From Xenopus tropicalis (taxonomy: Eukaryota > Chordata > Amphibia > Anura > Pipidae), in the NCBI RefSeq assembly GCF_000004195.4, contig NC_030678.2, positions 132,461,104 through 132,525,103 on the forward strand: a stretch of 64,000 nucleotides of DNA. Reading direction: 5' to 3'. Position 1 is the first letter of the stretch; each line of letters begins with the position of its first letter. The translations under genes and the position numbers were made by a program. The notes beneath the pieces are model-generated. The model was not told where the DNA came from. It was given only the letters and a program-made list of their open reading frames with translations, and did not search any database. Shown here piece after piece: positions 1 to 13,879 of this stretch.

Positions 1-189
1 GTAGAAAAGCAACTGTAGAGTTCACAGGGGGTCACTGACCCCCCAACCACCAGCACAAGGTCTGTGTAGAAGTGAAGAATCAGCAAAGGGATGATTCTGA
101 GGTGAATATCTACTTAGCTGCACATTTTTGTTAACTATGTATATGGCAGAGATTGTTCTATTAATGTGAACTGTTAGATGTGTGCATGT

Positions 190-215
190 TGTACAAAGGT
201 GAACAACGCCTTTAA
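190..215. mobile_element. Right end of a TTAA-type MITE
   Basis: The sequence caaaggtgaacaacgccttt followed by aa is the inverted right terminus of the family at 52713. The gggggtcactgaccccccaa segment at 27-47 belongs to the same family body; the start lies outside the window. Confidence 0.55.
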
Positions 216-1434
216 GAGTGAGCTTTACCACTATTACTTTACCTTTATGTTATGAAGTAAAAAAGTAACAAAATTCAGACCACATCTACTAACCAATAGC
301 TAGGCAATAATTGCTACCGGCTAATTGGCTGCAGGGCCAGAACTAGGTATAGGAAGAGAAAGCACATGCCTCGGTCGATATGGCAGGGAGGGGGGGGGGG
401 GTGCTAGGACTTTAGTTATGTGCCTGTTCTGCTTATACTGCCCAGATCAAAAGGAACAGGGGAGTCTGCAAGGGATTGGCAGCAGGTAGCTAGCCGGTCA
501 GGTGAAGTAGTATGAGAGATGCAGAGCGGTGAGAATGAGTTGCAAACAAAGGGGGGCGGCTGACACTGGAAGACTGTCTTGGGTACTGTCTCTATTTTCC
601 TGCTATGGGTTCCAAACTTCACAACTGTTATTACATTACCCTCTGAAGAAGTATTACAATATAACTAACAAAATGGTGAAGTGTTGATGGCTTTGGCTTG
701 CAGTGGGCATCAAATAGACAAGTGATGACTGCATGCGATTCTTATATATACTGTAGATCTATAAAGCGGAACTAGAATAACACTAACACACTGACACTCC
801 AGGCTACTGAATGTGTAGAAGAGTGTTAAATTCTTGAATAAACCTATTTATTCTTAAGGCAATCACACTGACTTTCCTCTTAATTAGCACTTAATGAGCT
901 CTGCAGCAAGAGATCTCTATCAATACAAATATTCTTGCAGCTGTACCTCTTACTACACTTCATTAAATTGTATTTTCTATTGAATAATACCAAGGCTCCT
1001 CTGTACATTTGTCCAACGTGTTGAACTTTAAGTGTTTTCCAGTTTCAGGAAAAAACCCTGAATGGCTTTCCTTGAGTTACATGAAGATGAATGAATACGT
1101 CAGTTATGCCAATGATGAATTCAAATGGTTTCAGCACCTCCTGCTCATGCATTCCACAGAATGGAGGAACGTTTCATGTACTGGGAGATGGAGACATTTT
1201 AGAAGAAACTACAAGTATGTGTCTTCAAAGAAGATAACACAAATAACCTACAAAATCCATTTATCAATCAATGCCTTGCAATCATTTCACTCTATGTTAT
1301 GGTAACCTGAAAGGGAGGAGGGCAAAAAACCCCATAAAGTACCCTGAACTGGGGCCCAGGGGCAAAGAGGTCCCATCACTACATTGAGATGCACACATTT
1401 GGCATATAGATAATACAGTTAATCCCTACTTGTC

Positions 1435-1547
1435 TAGTAACTGATAGCAACCAATCAGCAGATAGCATTTACTAGTCAGCTTTTTGGAAAAAAAACATCT
1501 GATTGGTTGCTATAAGGTATTACATGTGGGCAAATGTCAGACTGTAT
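1435..1547. repeat. Hairpin repeat with 'gcaaccaatcagcagatagc'
   Basis: gatagcaaccaatcag pairs with ctgattggttgctat. A second copy lies at about 34156-34272 (ccatagcaaccaatcaacag and gattggttgccatggg). Confidence 0.75.
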
Positions 1548-1810
1548 GACATTAGCAACTCTTTGGGCCAGAATTTTTGCACCTGGTCTCAAGGAAAGAT
1601 TACCCTGATGCATATATAAACATTTCTAAAAACTGTACAGGAAGAATTAAAATGCCATGATAAAATAGGTAAGTAAAGTAAATCTTTAATACATAGACAA
1701 AATAAGTTTTGGCAAGGGTCCGCCAGGAGAAGAGGCCAAGCTTCCTCTTGTCTAACTAAAAGCACAATATAAACTTCTGCCTTTGCAAACAATTGGGCTA
1801 CAGCCTTCTA

Positions 1811-2177
1811 AAGGTGGCCATACACGGGCCGATTGTAGCTGCCAGAATCGGTCCCTTGGACCGATTCGGCAGCTTATTGGCCCGTGTAGAGGCAGGAACG
1901 AGGGGCATGCCCGACCGATATCTGGCCTACAATCGTCCAAATATCGATCGGGCAGGTTAAAAAATTCAGTCGGATCGGGGACCGCATCGGCTCGTTGATG
2001 TGGTCCCTGAACTGACTTTGCCTATACCTATCGTTATATTTCGATCATTTGGCCCCAGGGCTAAAAGACCGAATTAGCCTGGATTCTCCTGATATTGCCC
2101 ACCTGTAAGCCCCAGGGCCAAACGATCGAATTAGCCTACATTCTCCCTGATAGCGCCCACCCGTGTATGGGCACCTT
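1811..2177. mobile_element. MITE with 'aaggtgcccatacacggg' ends
   Basis: Terminal inverted repeats aaggtggccatacacggg and aaggtgcccatacacggg. A tandem internal duplication is visible (ccccagggctaaa at about 2052 and ccccagggccaaa at about 2110). I could not define a target duplication. Fragments of the family are at about 14325-14425 and 58805-59080. Confidence 0.78.
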
Positions 2178-3310
2178 GAGAGAAATGACAAGCATTCACA
2201 AATGTCTGATTAAATTGTATACGCATATACATTCTTTCTCTTTTTTGTTTTCAACTAAGGTCCTACTCCTATAGATTAAAGGGTATTCTTTTAATTATAA
2301 AAGAGAGGTTTAACTACCATTAGTGCAGACTGCTCAGAGAGGTAACTACCTGTGTGCAGTATGTATGGTTTTTTTTCCAGTGTCTCCTCAGATTTTCATC
2401 TACAGACAAACTTGTCATTTAATTACATTTTGATGAAACAGACCCCACTATGGGTATGTCTGAATAACAGAAATTAGATTGTAATCTTTTCTGGGAATGA
2501 TGTAATGAATGTAAAAGAATATGACTTTTGTATAAGAATAAGAGAACAACACAGACATCTGTTATGCATGAACAAGACCTCCAAAAGTAATGTCTTCTAC
2601 TGATGGTGAATGCTGGGAGATGTAGTTTATACCAGTGTGAGACAGTAATTTTAAAAAGCATTGTCATTTGACACCCACCTAGGCAAGGTCAGACAATGTT
2701 GTTTATTGCTTGAGAACTGGGACATACTTTCCTATAGACAGACTGCATTGTTTCTGCTTGACCACCATTAAACATGAGAGTCTCAGATATCAGCCCAAAC
2801 TAATAAACGAAATAACAAAAAATGGATTCTGTGTCATGTTGGTCATCATTACTGACCGAGCTATCCAGAGCTTTAAAACTAAAGAAAAAAAAATGTGCAT
2901 ATGTGAGATATTTTGATAGATTAGTATAGGAAGTGCAACAAGTATAGCAAATACTTTGCTGAAAGACATAGAGGGGCATGGAGCATGCAAAAGTTAAGAT
3001 AAATAGTAAAGCTACTTTGTATAACACAGTGAGCACCTAATGCCCAGGCAGATACTTTGTATTACTAGAACAGGCAGGCATGCAGATTAAGGGGGGAAGT
3101 CACATAGTTTACTTTATGTTACACATCTGGGAATGGGCAATCTATGTGCATGACTTATATAAATTCCTGCATGTATGGACACAAGGAAATAGAGTATTAC
3201 AGCAGCATTCATATATAACAGGGATGTCCAGCCTGTTGCCCTTAAAGCCTGTTCTAAATTCCACTTCTAAATCCATTCTGTAAAGAACTGCATAAATTGA
3301 TGGCGCTATA

Positions 3311-3338
3311 TAAATAATAATAATAATAATAATAAATC
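3311..3338 (+). repeat. (TAA)n microsatellite at a LINE-like tail
   Basis: Taa/aat repeats follow ggcgctatataaat, the usual tail of a frog non-LTR element. Confidence 0.8.
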
Positions 3339-3659
3339 AGGAATAACATTAGATCCCAGAATGCCTCTCTGCCCACTTCTTATATCTCCATCACCCCTCT
3401 AATGCCATACAAATATTGTCTTACCATTTTTCAGAATTACAAGCTGGCTTTATGTATTAAGAAAGGAAAGGTCTAGTTAGCCTTTAGTCAATAGTGCCAC
3501 TTGTCTTCTTGGTGTGATATTGCAGAGTGATAACAGTAAACTGATTCTCATTTTCAATGGAAAACTAATCCACTAAGTCCACCAGCACCACCAAAGCACA
3601 ATATATCTTGGGCCTCCATCGTTCCACACAGCGACAATCATTTTTGCTGTCCCTTTTCT

Positions 3660-3798
3660 ATGACATAATACTACCCAGGACTGTGGAGTCGGAGTCGAAG
3701 GCAATTTGGGTACCTGGAGTCGGAGTCGTCAAAAAATGAACCGACTCCTACTAAATTTAAATGGGAATTAAAAAAAAAAAAAAAAAAAGCAAGTTTAA
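3660..3798 (+). repeat. A-tailed repeat with 'ggagtcggagtcg' motif
   Basis: gactgtggagtcggagtcga and tacctggagtcggagtcgtc, followed by a run of about 18 A. It looks like a short retroposed repeat; the family is not assigned. Confidence 0.6.
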
Positions 3799-6381
3799 AT
3801 GTCCCAATTCACAAACAGTCATAATTAATCACTTCTCTGCTATAAGAATAAAGCCCAATGCAGGCAGTGCATAAACGTTGAGTGACCATGAAGCATGCTT
3901 TTCATTGACTGTATGAATGTATAAAATACATTAGCATATTAAAAACAGAGGAATCGGTGGTATCGGAAGTATGCAGTAATTACATACACAATTAGTGTAC
4001 CCTCAAACTTTCCAGTTCAATTATAAACAGAGCTGTAGGTTCTCAAGGAGTATGGGGAGCTAGTACAGCGCTGCGGAATATGTTGGTGCTTTATAAATAA
4101 ATGTTAATAATAATAATAAAAAAGCTAAACAGAAGGATGAAGTATATTAATGATTCTTACATTGATTGTCATATGCTTTAGGCTCTTAAAGGTGGCATAT
4201 GTTTTAATTCACTGCATTTTCTTATGAGTGCATGGTATGTACAGATCATTCATTCAGTAAACACAAGGACTGATGGCATTGACACTTAGCTCATTATTAA
4301 TCAATGGTTCAACAATGTGAGAATATGTACCTTACACTCTCATTAGGATATTCTTGCTCCAACCAAATCCACATTAAGGAAGTATGCATTGCCCTGAGGG
4401 GAACTGGGAAAACATAACTCAAGTGGTTTGGACTAAATTTACTTTAAAAAAAAAAAACCTGAAATAAAAATCTGACCTTTGCCATGCTTATCTCTAAATC
4501 AAGATTTCCCTCAGCAATAATGGCTCTTTCGCAGCTCAGCTGTGAAGTCCTAGACAACTTTTGTTCTCCTCTACATTAAACGGCTAATAAAGAAGAAAGG
4601 GAAAGTCTGAATGGGCAGCCTAACCCCATAAGCCTGTCATTGTTAAAAATGCCATAAATTCATTAACTGCATGACAAGAAATCCCCTGTATAGTAAGGCA
4701 AGCATCTGATAAGAAAGAAGTACAGCTCATGCTAGCCATCAGACAAAACTTAATCTACTCCGTTACATGTGAAATTTGTAGCCATGAGCAACAGGACATG
4801 CACACCATTGCAGGGGGTTGTCTCCTGCCTCCATTCCTCAGGTGCAGATCATCTGCCCAGCACAACTTTTAATAAAATATTTTTATTAATGAAATGTCAT
4901 TTCCCTTGGAATGTCAGTGTGCTTGCCTTTATTCTATTGCATGTAGACTTGAACAGTGGATCGTCTATGAAAGGCTTATAGCTCCCTACAACGACTGCGG
5001 CAGAGTTAAAAGTCAGTCAGTGCAGATAGGTTTGGTTGGAATACAGCTATTGAAACATTTTATAGCAAGCATTGTTTTAAAATAAAAAGCAGTTTTAATT
5101 AAAAAAACCAAAACTCTACTTTGTAGTCTTTTTGTTAGTTTATAAGTTGCATTTGACAGATAACGTATAATATTCCTATGTTTTTGTGGGGTTACTAGGT
5201 ACATAGTATTTTATGCATAGCAGTTCTGTCACTGGATAATTATGGCATTTATTGCATTAGCCCTTACTTACCCTGATTCAATACCAGGGCAAAAGATTGC
5301 ATTCAGATCATTTATTCCATATTGGGTACATTAAAATCTGTCTCCGAGGTCAGAATCCTATTCTGCCCTGCACAGGATGTCTTTACAGAGTCCATGGGGT
5401 CCCCAGAAATTAGAAGAGAATGCCCATGTTTAATCACCTTCATGGGTACCTGCATGGTTTTTTATTACCTTCAGTTATACAGCATCTCCCACTTGAAGAA
5501 TGTTTTTTAGCATAACATTAGGACATACAACTTAAAATATTCTAAAGGACAGTCTACTTAATATATGATAGCTATTGGAAAACAATTAGCCAGCATGTGA
5601 TAGTTCACATCATTCGAAAAACCTCCATCCACGAAGCAACCTTCACTCTGTCTCAGTTTACTTAAATTAGTATTACTAAAACTGTGACCATAACACCCCT
5701 GTCCACCCCAGTATCTAGAAAGCTAAGAGGTACAGGTATCTTGCAGTAGCCTCCTATACATGCAATAAGTATTTCAAAAGAATCTTTGTGATGTTATCTT
5801 GGCCCGGGGCCAGTTTCACGCAGAGCTCTTCTATTCACACACAGCAGCCCAGTTAGTAAAAGATTCATGTTTATATTACTGAACACGCAAGGAATCCTGC
5901 TCTCCTCTTCTGGTGGTGTTTATTTGGTGGACAAATCTCTGCTACTCTATCATCCATGATATCTTTTCCAGCATGGTACATAATAGATTATATTAGTTCT
6001 TAACACAATATTAACAGGTTGTTTTATTACAATGCAAAGAATTGTTCAAGCTTATAGTTCGGTGCTGCTTTTATTCCACCCTATCCCCACTGGAATCTGT
6101 TTTTGGGCTATACTTAACTAGATCAATATTAATAATCACAATTATAAACTGCTTTTCTTATAGATATTGTAAATATATCCACTTTTCATGACAAGTGTTA
6201 ATATCAGTCTTTGCTGGAAATTATTTTGTAGCCTGTTACTATTAAGACCCAGAGGCAAATTATGTGAACTTTGGCCCTGAGCTGTTCTCAACAAACTGGG
6301 TAAACAGATAGACTGTGCAAAATCAAAAATATAGTTAGTTAGCCAAAAATCTAATCTATAAAGGTTGGAGTGAGCAGATGT

Positions 6382-6616
6382 CTAACATAATAGCCAGGAC
6401 ACTACTTCCTCCTTTCAACTCTCTAACCCGTTAGTCAGTCAGCGACTTTATGTGGGCCACATGGGACCTAACTATTCAGTTAGTTTGCTTTTGATCCTTA
6501 GCATGCAGGTCCAAATCAAAACAGTTATGTCCCATATGACCTCCCCTCATTGGTTACTGACTTTTAACAGGTTAGAGAGCTAAAAGGAGGAAGTAGTGTT
6601 CTGGCTATTATGTTAG
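6382..6616. mobile_element. Hairpin MITE with arms of about 55 bp
   Basis: Left arm starts ctaacataatagccaggaca, and the right arm is its inverse ending tggctattatgttag. Identity between arms is about 88% by eye. No target duplication was recognised. Confidence 0.75.
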
Positions 6617-6745
6617 TCATCCATTCACTGTTTGTATGAAGAGCAGGCACTCACTAAGCAAATCTTCAGGAAAAATTCTTGATTACAAAGTAACTTTATT
6701 GGAGTACCGCCTTTCATAGACACTTAATCACAGGCCTATTTTTTT

Positions 6746-6893
6746 TAGAAGTGTATTTATCAATGAGTGGAAGTTAGAGTTCAACACTGGATAAACACGT
6801 TTCTAAAATTCTCATAGAAATGAATAGAACGTGGGTGAGTGCATTTTTCTGTGGTGAGCTCTAATGTCACACTTTGATAAATCTGCCCCATGT
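6746..6893. mobile_element. Short Harbinger-like MITE fragment
   Basis: The right end reads cactttgataaatctgcccc and the left part gtgtatttatcaatgagtgg is its rough inverse. No duplication was found. A similar inverted pair ending in tatacccctt lies at about 9357-9591. Confidence 0.5.
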
Positions 6894-9642
6894 AACACAG
6901 TGGACTCAACATTTCTTGGCAAAATGGTCCTTTTATTTCATGTAAAAGTGGCCTCTGCATCTGGAAGCAGAATAGTTCCAGCATTTTCTGTGCTATGATT
7001 GATAAAACAGTGGGAAATATATTGCTCCGCCTAATCAATCACAGCACCAGACAGATTATTATATAAGTCATTAAAGCAGTCAGTTTTGGGCCCTGAGCAG
7101 CCTTCCCAATTGCCACTATTAGAATGTACAATTGTAGGGACAGTCTTAAGAATCTACTAAAGAATTAAGTGCCTCTAGCTGCTATATTCCCTTTGGTTAA
7201 ATCAAGATAGCATTTGAGCCCCGAAGCCTGCCTGTCACCATTCTGTGCATGTGCAACAGGGAGCTTTTCATTCACTTCTGAAGGCTATTTTGTCTGACAA
7301 AATGTCCTATTGGCCATAACCCTTAGAGATACTCTAGATGAGTGGAGACTTTACTATTTTAGTAAAACTAGAATGTGTGTCTTTGATTTGGCTATTTCTT
7401 CAACCTTAATTTCTCTAATGACCTTTGCCTAACCTACTGCTTGACAAAATTGTAGCACTTTGCATAGAAGACAAGAACTTATGACCTCGCCAGATGGCTG
7501 TCCCTTTAATACAAACTGTCCTACCAAAATCTTTGGTAAATATGCCACATTGGTCCAATGGTGTGAGGAACCTGAATGAAATATGGCTCTGACACCACTA
7601 CAGAGATGTTGTTTTTGATTTAAATCCAATCCCTGGCCTAGTTCTGCCAGTGTTATCCTCTAAATCCTACATTGGAGGTTATCACATTCCAGTACAGTCA
7701 ACTTGTAAGGTGATAACCAAACAGCTAAAATGAACTGGTATTTAGGATGTGTGTTAGGTGTTAGGATCAGCACTGCACAGGGATCTCACATTAAGACTTT
7801 TGTCCAGAAAATGGCAATATCAGTACTAATTTTTTCTTTTATATTTACTCCACCTCTGTCCCTTCAATTTTGTTGAACTGCTACTGCCAGCAACCTCCTA
7901 AATGGTGATTGTAAGGGGTTTATACAAGCTGTAGTTCAATAATAATAATAAATATAATCTTTCTGCATTGGTGAAAATTCACATCATTTAACCAGTGAAT
8001 CTCCCCCAATTTTCTAGGAGAACAAGAATGGATTATCGCCAATCGACATATCTCTATATTCTGTATGTTGAACTGAGAAATTTATACAATAGTAAATATG
8101 CCCCAAAATAGAAAGTTCTACACTGCCAAGAATATAACACTGAGGTTTTGCTTTTACTTGACTAAGGCCTCTACCTAAACCATAATAAAGAGCCCCAATG
8201 ATTCCCACTCCACCAAACTTTACAGTACACATTAAGCATTCAGACATATAGACATTTTCTGACTTACACCAAAGTCAGACTAATTGGGCAGACTAGCAGA
8301 TGATGAAGCATAATTCATTACTTCAGAGAATGCCTTTCCACTGATCAAGAGTCCAGTTCCTACAGTCAGTGCTTGTTTGCACATAAATATGATTTCCCTG
8401 ATGAACAAAAGTCCGTTGCTGATATTGCTTCCAGAGAAAATTTGGAACTGGTCAGTGTGTATATTAAACAAGATGCTGCAATTTTAGTCAGTTCAGTACA
8501 ATGTGGTAGTGACAGATGCAGAAAGAAATACTCGGTCATGGATGTAGAGCATTTATCTGATTTTGGCACTCAAAAAACTCATTGTAACGCTAAACCCTCT
8601 TAAATACTTGCCAAAATATACAAAATCCAATGTCAAGACTAGTCAGCCAGAATGCTTCTACATACTTGTTCAACATTTAACAGTACATCATGTCTAAGAT
8701 CACCATATTTATATTGTTTCTATACATAAAAAAGGCATTCTAGTTACAGTTTCTCTTTCAAACTGTAATAAGCTCAACTCAGCTGTATTTGATAAAACAT
8801 GCAGCTTGCTATGGTTATAAATATAAATAAGGGCATCTTTTAACCAGTGGCAGTCACCAAACCAGTCAGATTGATTGGATGCATACAATTGACCATTAGA
8901 AACCTAATGAAAAGTAGGAAATGAATACATATAATTTAATGAACACTTTCGGTATATTTATTAAATTGTAAAAATGTTCAAAATAATTGGTCGACAATGC
9001 CCTGAATTAATGGAATGCATTCAAGGTAATAATCAATTAATATCCATAAAGGTGTGCATTTTACTTGGCCATGCAGCTAAATATATGCCATTATTTTACA
9101 CCACCATTTTTAAGAGGAAATTATTTAAATTTGGTTGGTTCCACAGCCCAGAAGTTTTATAATGCTTAAGGAACCAGCCCATACAATTAAAATAATTGAA
9201 ATGTACTCCTCAATGTTTGTTTCAATGCCTATGTAGGATCCAGGAGTCAAGAAAAGTGCAACTGACCAGATAAAGGAATATATAGTATACTGAGTATTTT
9301 GCACATGATACAGGGAAGCAGAGGGTCTTATTCTCAAGTCCCCATGTAGACATTTGAAGGTATATTTATCAAATAGTGAATTTAGAGCTTGCCACAGTCT
9401 ACTGGAGTAAAGTTGTGCCACTCTCCATAACTATGTCATTTAAGAAAGGTCTATTTCTCAAAGGGTGAACTTTCAGTTGATACAGTAAATACTCTTTCAA
9501 AAATCCATAGTAAATAGTCTCCCTAGAAATGAATGGAGAGTGGTTCAATTTCACGCTAACAGACTGTGGCAAGCTCTAAATATACCCCTTGGCCTAGCAC
9601 CTCTACGTTCAGTATTATATAAAACAAAGCATTGTGCAGGTA

Positions 9643-10060
9643 TAGGATCTATATCCAGAATGCTTAGGACCTGGGATTTTCACTATAGGGGATTTTTCCA
9701 TTTGGTGTAACACAATACCCTTAGGGGCATATTTATTATGCTGTGTAAAAGACAGCGAGAAAATTCACCACACATCGCCAGGCTTCGCCGTGTAAAAACG
9801 GCGTAAAACCGATGTAAAATCGGCGTAATTTTTTACGCGTTTTTTCTTCCACCGGAACTTTTGAAAAATAACGGCATCATATCCGGCGTAATATACGGCG
9901 TCAGACGGCGATCTTTTCCATTTATTTTACACAGCTTTTTACTCAGTTTTTTCGGCGAATTAGTTTTACACACCATAATAAATACGCCCCTTAGTCTGCT
10001 AAAAATTATTTAAACGTTAAATAAACCCAAAAGGAATGTTTTTTCTTTTTCATGCTGGGC
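9643..10060. mobile_element. TA-type MITE interrupted by a Harbinger-type MITE
   Basis: The left part (caggtataggatctata..., cacaatac) and right part (gtctgctaaaaattattt, aaacccaaaaggaatg) match the two sides of the family body once 9724-9990 is removed. The right end is not clear. Confidence 0.75.
9724..9990. mobile_element. Harbinger-type MITE with TTA target duplication
   Basis: The 267-bp element has ends ggggcatatttattatg and, inverted, ggggcgtatttattatgg. It is flanked by TTA at 9721-9723 and 9991-9993. The GC- and CpG-rich interior has repeated 'cggcgta' motifs. The three-base duplication fits PIF/Harbinger elements. Confidence 0.85.
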
Positions 10061-12209
10061 CTCGCTTTCATCAGGTTCCTGTAGAGAGGCCAGCACACAG
10101 CTTATGAACATCAGATGATTTTTCATAATGGTCAATACAAGTAATATTTGCTCTAGTGCACCCTATTACAATTAGAATGCCCTATTACAATTAGAATATA
10201 GAAAATATAGTTGTATTCACCTTTAAGTGCTTAAAAGTAAGGAAATCCCTGATCTGTAGAGCTTACAATCTAAATATATCTTTATAAATGGTGGTCATCA
10301 GTTATAATACACATGGGTGTACTATTTCTTTAAATGCCACTGTATTTAATAATACTGACAGTTATTAGCCAATAATGCCACTTGTCTAGACAACCTACAC
10401 AAATTCTTCATTCCGAGGTTAACATCTGCAGGGGGCACTAGTAAATAATCAACCCAGTAAACATTTTACTTGTTTAAAAATTCTTCTATTTCATTACAGT
10501 GTCCCTTGGTGTTTCCAGCCTTATGCTTTCTGGGAATAACTGTGGCACTCAACACTGCAGTTATTATTGTTCTTTGTGGAGTTCTTAGGTGACACATTAC
10601 AAAGTTTGTTAGAAATCAAAATGTCTACACTACAGCCTGGCAAAGTCATCATTACACCAGGCAATTAGCAGCTATTACTGAATAATATGAGATAAAACTT
10701 CAGGAAGAAGGAGAAATAAGAATACTAAACTATAAAATCTTCATTACTTGAAAGAACAGTACTACTGAAATATGTTTATATGTATAAATACTTCCAGATA
10801 TTAATGATGCATGATGTGTTATAACTTAATTTCTTTTACAAGAACAATTTCAGTTGTACTCATGGATAGCTACAGGTGCAGAAAAGCACATTATGCACTA
10901 TTAAGGTACAGAACAGTGGTTGTCCCTTGCATGCACAATACCAGCATCTGTATTTTAATGTGTATTAATACTTAACATGAGTAAATGAAGAGAAAGGGAT
11001 AAAGGGTCATGCTGGAAACTTAATCTGTGCCACCTTCATAAAGAATCCTTGCATGAGAGGATATTACACTACAGAAAGCAAGTAAGGAGTACAAAGGAAA
11101 ATGGCTCTCTAGCCAGCTAAAAAGGTACCAATATAGATACCACATATAACTGCAGAGCAGGGAGCCAGGGACATCTGACCTGTCCAGTTGTTGTGAATTC
11201 TAAATCCCATCCTTGCTAGGCACTGCAGTTCCGTACAACTGTAAGACTTTTAGCTTGGCATCACTGTTGAAAGCATTTCAAATGAAGTATGGGTATCTTT
11301 TGATGTATGTTGGTGGTGTGGGAGTTACAATAAACTTATATTGCCAATAAAAATAATTAGTATGGGAAAAGTCCTGCATTGGCTACATTATTTCATGTCT
11401 ATAATGCCGCAGCATCTAGGCTAATTATATGAAATTACACTGAAGAATTAACTTAAATGAGAAGTCCCGAGGCTATTTACCTTCCATGAATCTGGTGACA
11501 AAAGCTTCTTTGTTGTGAGTTCTACAAAGAATCATGTATCCTGTATGAGTGCTGATGTAATCCTTCCAATGGGGGTGAGGCATGCAGTACATACCTAGGT
11601 GCTATTATGTAAAACTTCTAGTCACACAACATAGGAGCACATTCTATATAGAATTACATTTTTGATTAACTATCACTATGAAAAAACCCTCTTTTGAAAA
11701 GCCAGCAGAGCTCTAGTAATTGCACAGACAATATGCCAGGTGCAGAACATTTGCTAAGTCTACTGTAAATAATGAGATTATATACCTCTGTTATTTGGTT
11801 TGCTATTCAGATCAAGCACTCTAGTAGCCATAATATTACAAAAGCTGAAAGGGGGGAAAAAACCATGTCGTAGCAAATTAAGTCTCTCTATTAGAAGTTG
11901 TTCCTATAAATAAATTGCACCCCTTAGAGCTGAACTATACTACAGACATTTGTTATGCAACTGTACATGATTTTCTGGGATGCTCAAACAAATCTGATCT
12001 GCCATGCTGTAATGTAAAATATGGTCAGGTAAGGACAGGTGTTTTTTTGTTTACATGCATCTACATTGGACAGTCACTGCATTGCAATGCAAATGAGAGG
12101 TCTATCAACTTCTTTATGTTTCCCTTCATGCCATGCAACCACAATCAGCTTGTAGGACGTGATCTGTTGAAGCAAGAAAAACAAAATCTCCTGTGTTCAC
12201 AGCATAGAG

Positions 12210-12517
12210 CAGTGATCCTCAACCAGTGGCTCGTGAGCAACATGTTGCTCCCAGGCCCCTTGGATGTTGCTCTCAGTGCCCCCAAACCAGGTAGTTATTT
12301 TTGAATTCCTGACTTGCTGGCAAGTTTTGATTGAATAAAAACAAGATTTACTACCAAATAAAACCTCCTGTAAGCTGATAGTGTGCATAGAAGCTACCTA
12401 ATAGCCAATCTTAGCTCTTATTTGGCACCTCCGTTAACTTTTATTGTGCTTGTGTTGCTCTCCAAGTCTTTTTACATTTGACTGTATCTCATGAGTAAGA
12501 AAGGTTGGGAATCTCTG
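12210..12517. mobile_element. hAT-type MITE with perfect 8-bp duplication (308 bp)
   Basis: Target duplication gcatagag at 12202-12209 and 12518-12525. Ends cagtgatcctcaacc and, inverted, cagagattcccaacc. A 129-codon plus-strand reading frame that runs into it is chance. Confidence 0.9.
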
Positions 12518-13118
12518 GCATAGAGAGTACAAAAAGTGCAATGTACCACCTAGTCTGTGTCTCCAACCTTGTTCCAGCCTAGTGCTAACTTGCCAGTATA
12601 AAGCACAGGTCACTCAGGCAGTGCTGACCCCTGTACAGTACATAACACCTGCCTTGACCAGGGATAAAACACAGAGTTTCCTTTGCATGTTGCACCTATA
12701 AGCACTGAATATGGTCTTACTTGGATCACATACAGCTGATGTGTGTAAATGTACACTCATATCAAGTCTAAATGCTGCCCCTTCTCTTGCAGATGCAAAT
12801 GTATCCAATTTGTGTGCAATTTATTAGGGCTCAGGTATCTGGTGCAGTTGCTAAGAATGAGGCTAATAAACATGACAAATGTTACCAATTTTTGCATTGG
12901 TATTATAAATGATCCTATTGCTCTAATTTGGTAAAATCCTCAGTTTCAGCTTTCTAAAGAGATAAAAGCAACAAATAGGAAACATATCAAATACATATAA
13001 ATGTGATGGGATGACAATTTAAAAACAAGGAGAATGACCTGTTTAATGAACACTGTTCTGAATAAAAATGTGGAGAACATTTCTGAAAATGCAAACCACC
13101 CCTCTGAGAAGTATTTTT

Positions 13119-13737
13119 TTTTTTTATCATTAATTTTTTTTTATTGTTTTATATCAATCATTACAATATTTCACGTGTTAAACAGAAAATTGCATTCTTT
13201 TTTTGTTCTTTACAATAATTTAAAGATATGAAGTAACTTCTAAATATTACAGATTGCAAAGACATTTTCCATCAATTGGTAACAGTGTAAATATATTTCC
13301 ATACACATATAAAACCTAATGTGTTACTCAGTTTCAGAAAAGAACTGGGGAAACAAGGGGGTAATTAGTAACCGAGGGGTATGGTATTGGCCATATATCG
13401 CTTCAATAACATTTCACTACAGTCAAGTAGATAATATCGAAGTGGAGAGCAATCTTCCAAACCTATAGTCAATCCACGGTTGCCAAGTTTTAAGGAACAG
13501 TGGGTATTTATCTAGGGCAATACTGGTTAACTTCTCATTTACAAATATCCAATCGATCTTAGGTTTAAGTAGATTATAGTTAATAGCAGGGGACTTCCAG
13601 GACCTCGCCAATACTTGCTTTGCGGCTAAAAATATCTGGTTGATTAATTTCTGCTGTGTCCTGGTCACCCCTTGTACTGGCGCTCCCAATAATGCTTCAT
13701 ATGGGTTTTTTTGTACATTCACATTTAAGACCGCAAA
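13119..13737 (-). mobile_element. 5'-truncated L1-type LINE insertion (3' end)
   Basis: The insert is flanked by a 17-bp direct repeat, ctctgagaagtattttt, at 13102-13118 and 13738-13754, the target-site duplication of LINE retrotransposition. On the minus strand it carries the end of a reverse transcriptase ORF (about 100 codons from 13722 to 13423), then about 300 bp of 3' UTR and an A-rich tail (T-rich at 13115-13145 on the plus strand). The peptide contains QKLINQIFLAAKQVLARSWK, typical of the extreme C-terminus of L1-like ORF2. Only the last 0.6 kb of the element is present. Confidence 0.85.
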
Positions 13738-13879
13738 CTCTGAGAAGTATTTTTATATAAGCCAGCCTGCCCCATCCAATTGTTCTCCCTTCTGCTCTCT
13801 CCAAGGGACTCAGCTGTGTATGATCATATCATTCAGTCACAGCATCCAGTTCTGAAAATGGATAATATCCCTGTAGCCA

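Noticed and set aside
11915..12304. 129-codon plus-strand reading frame
   Set aside because: No recognisable domain, no splice context, and its end runs into a hAT-type MITE; a chance frame.
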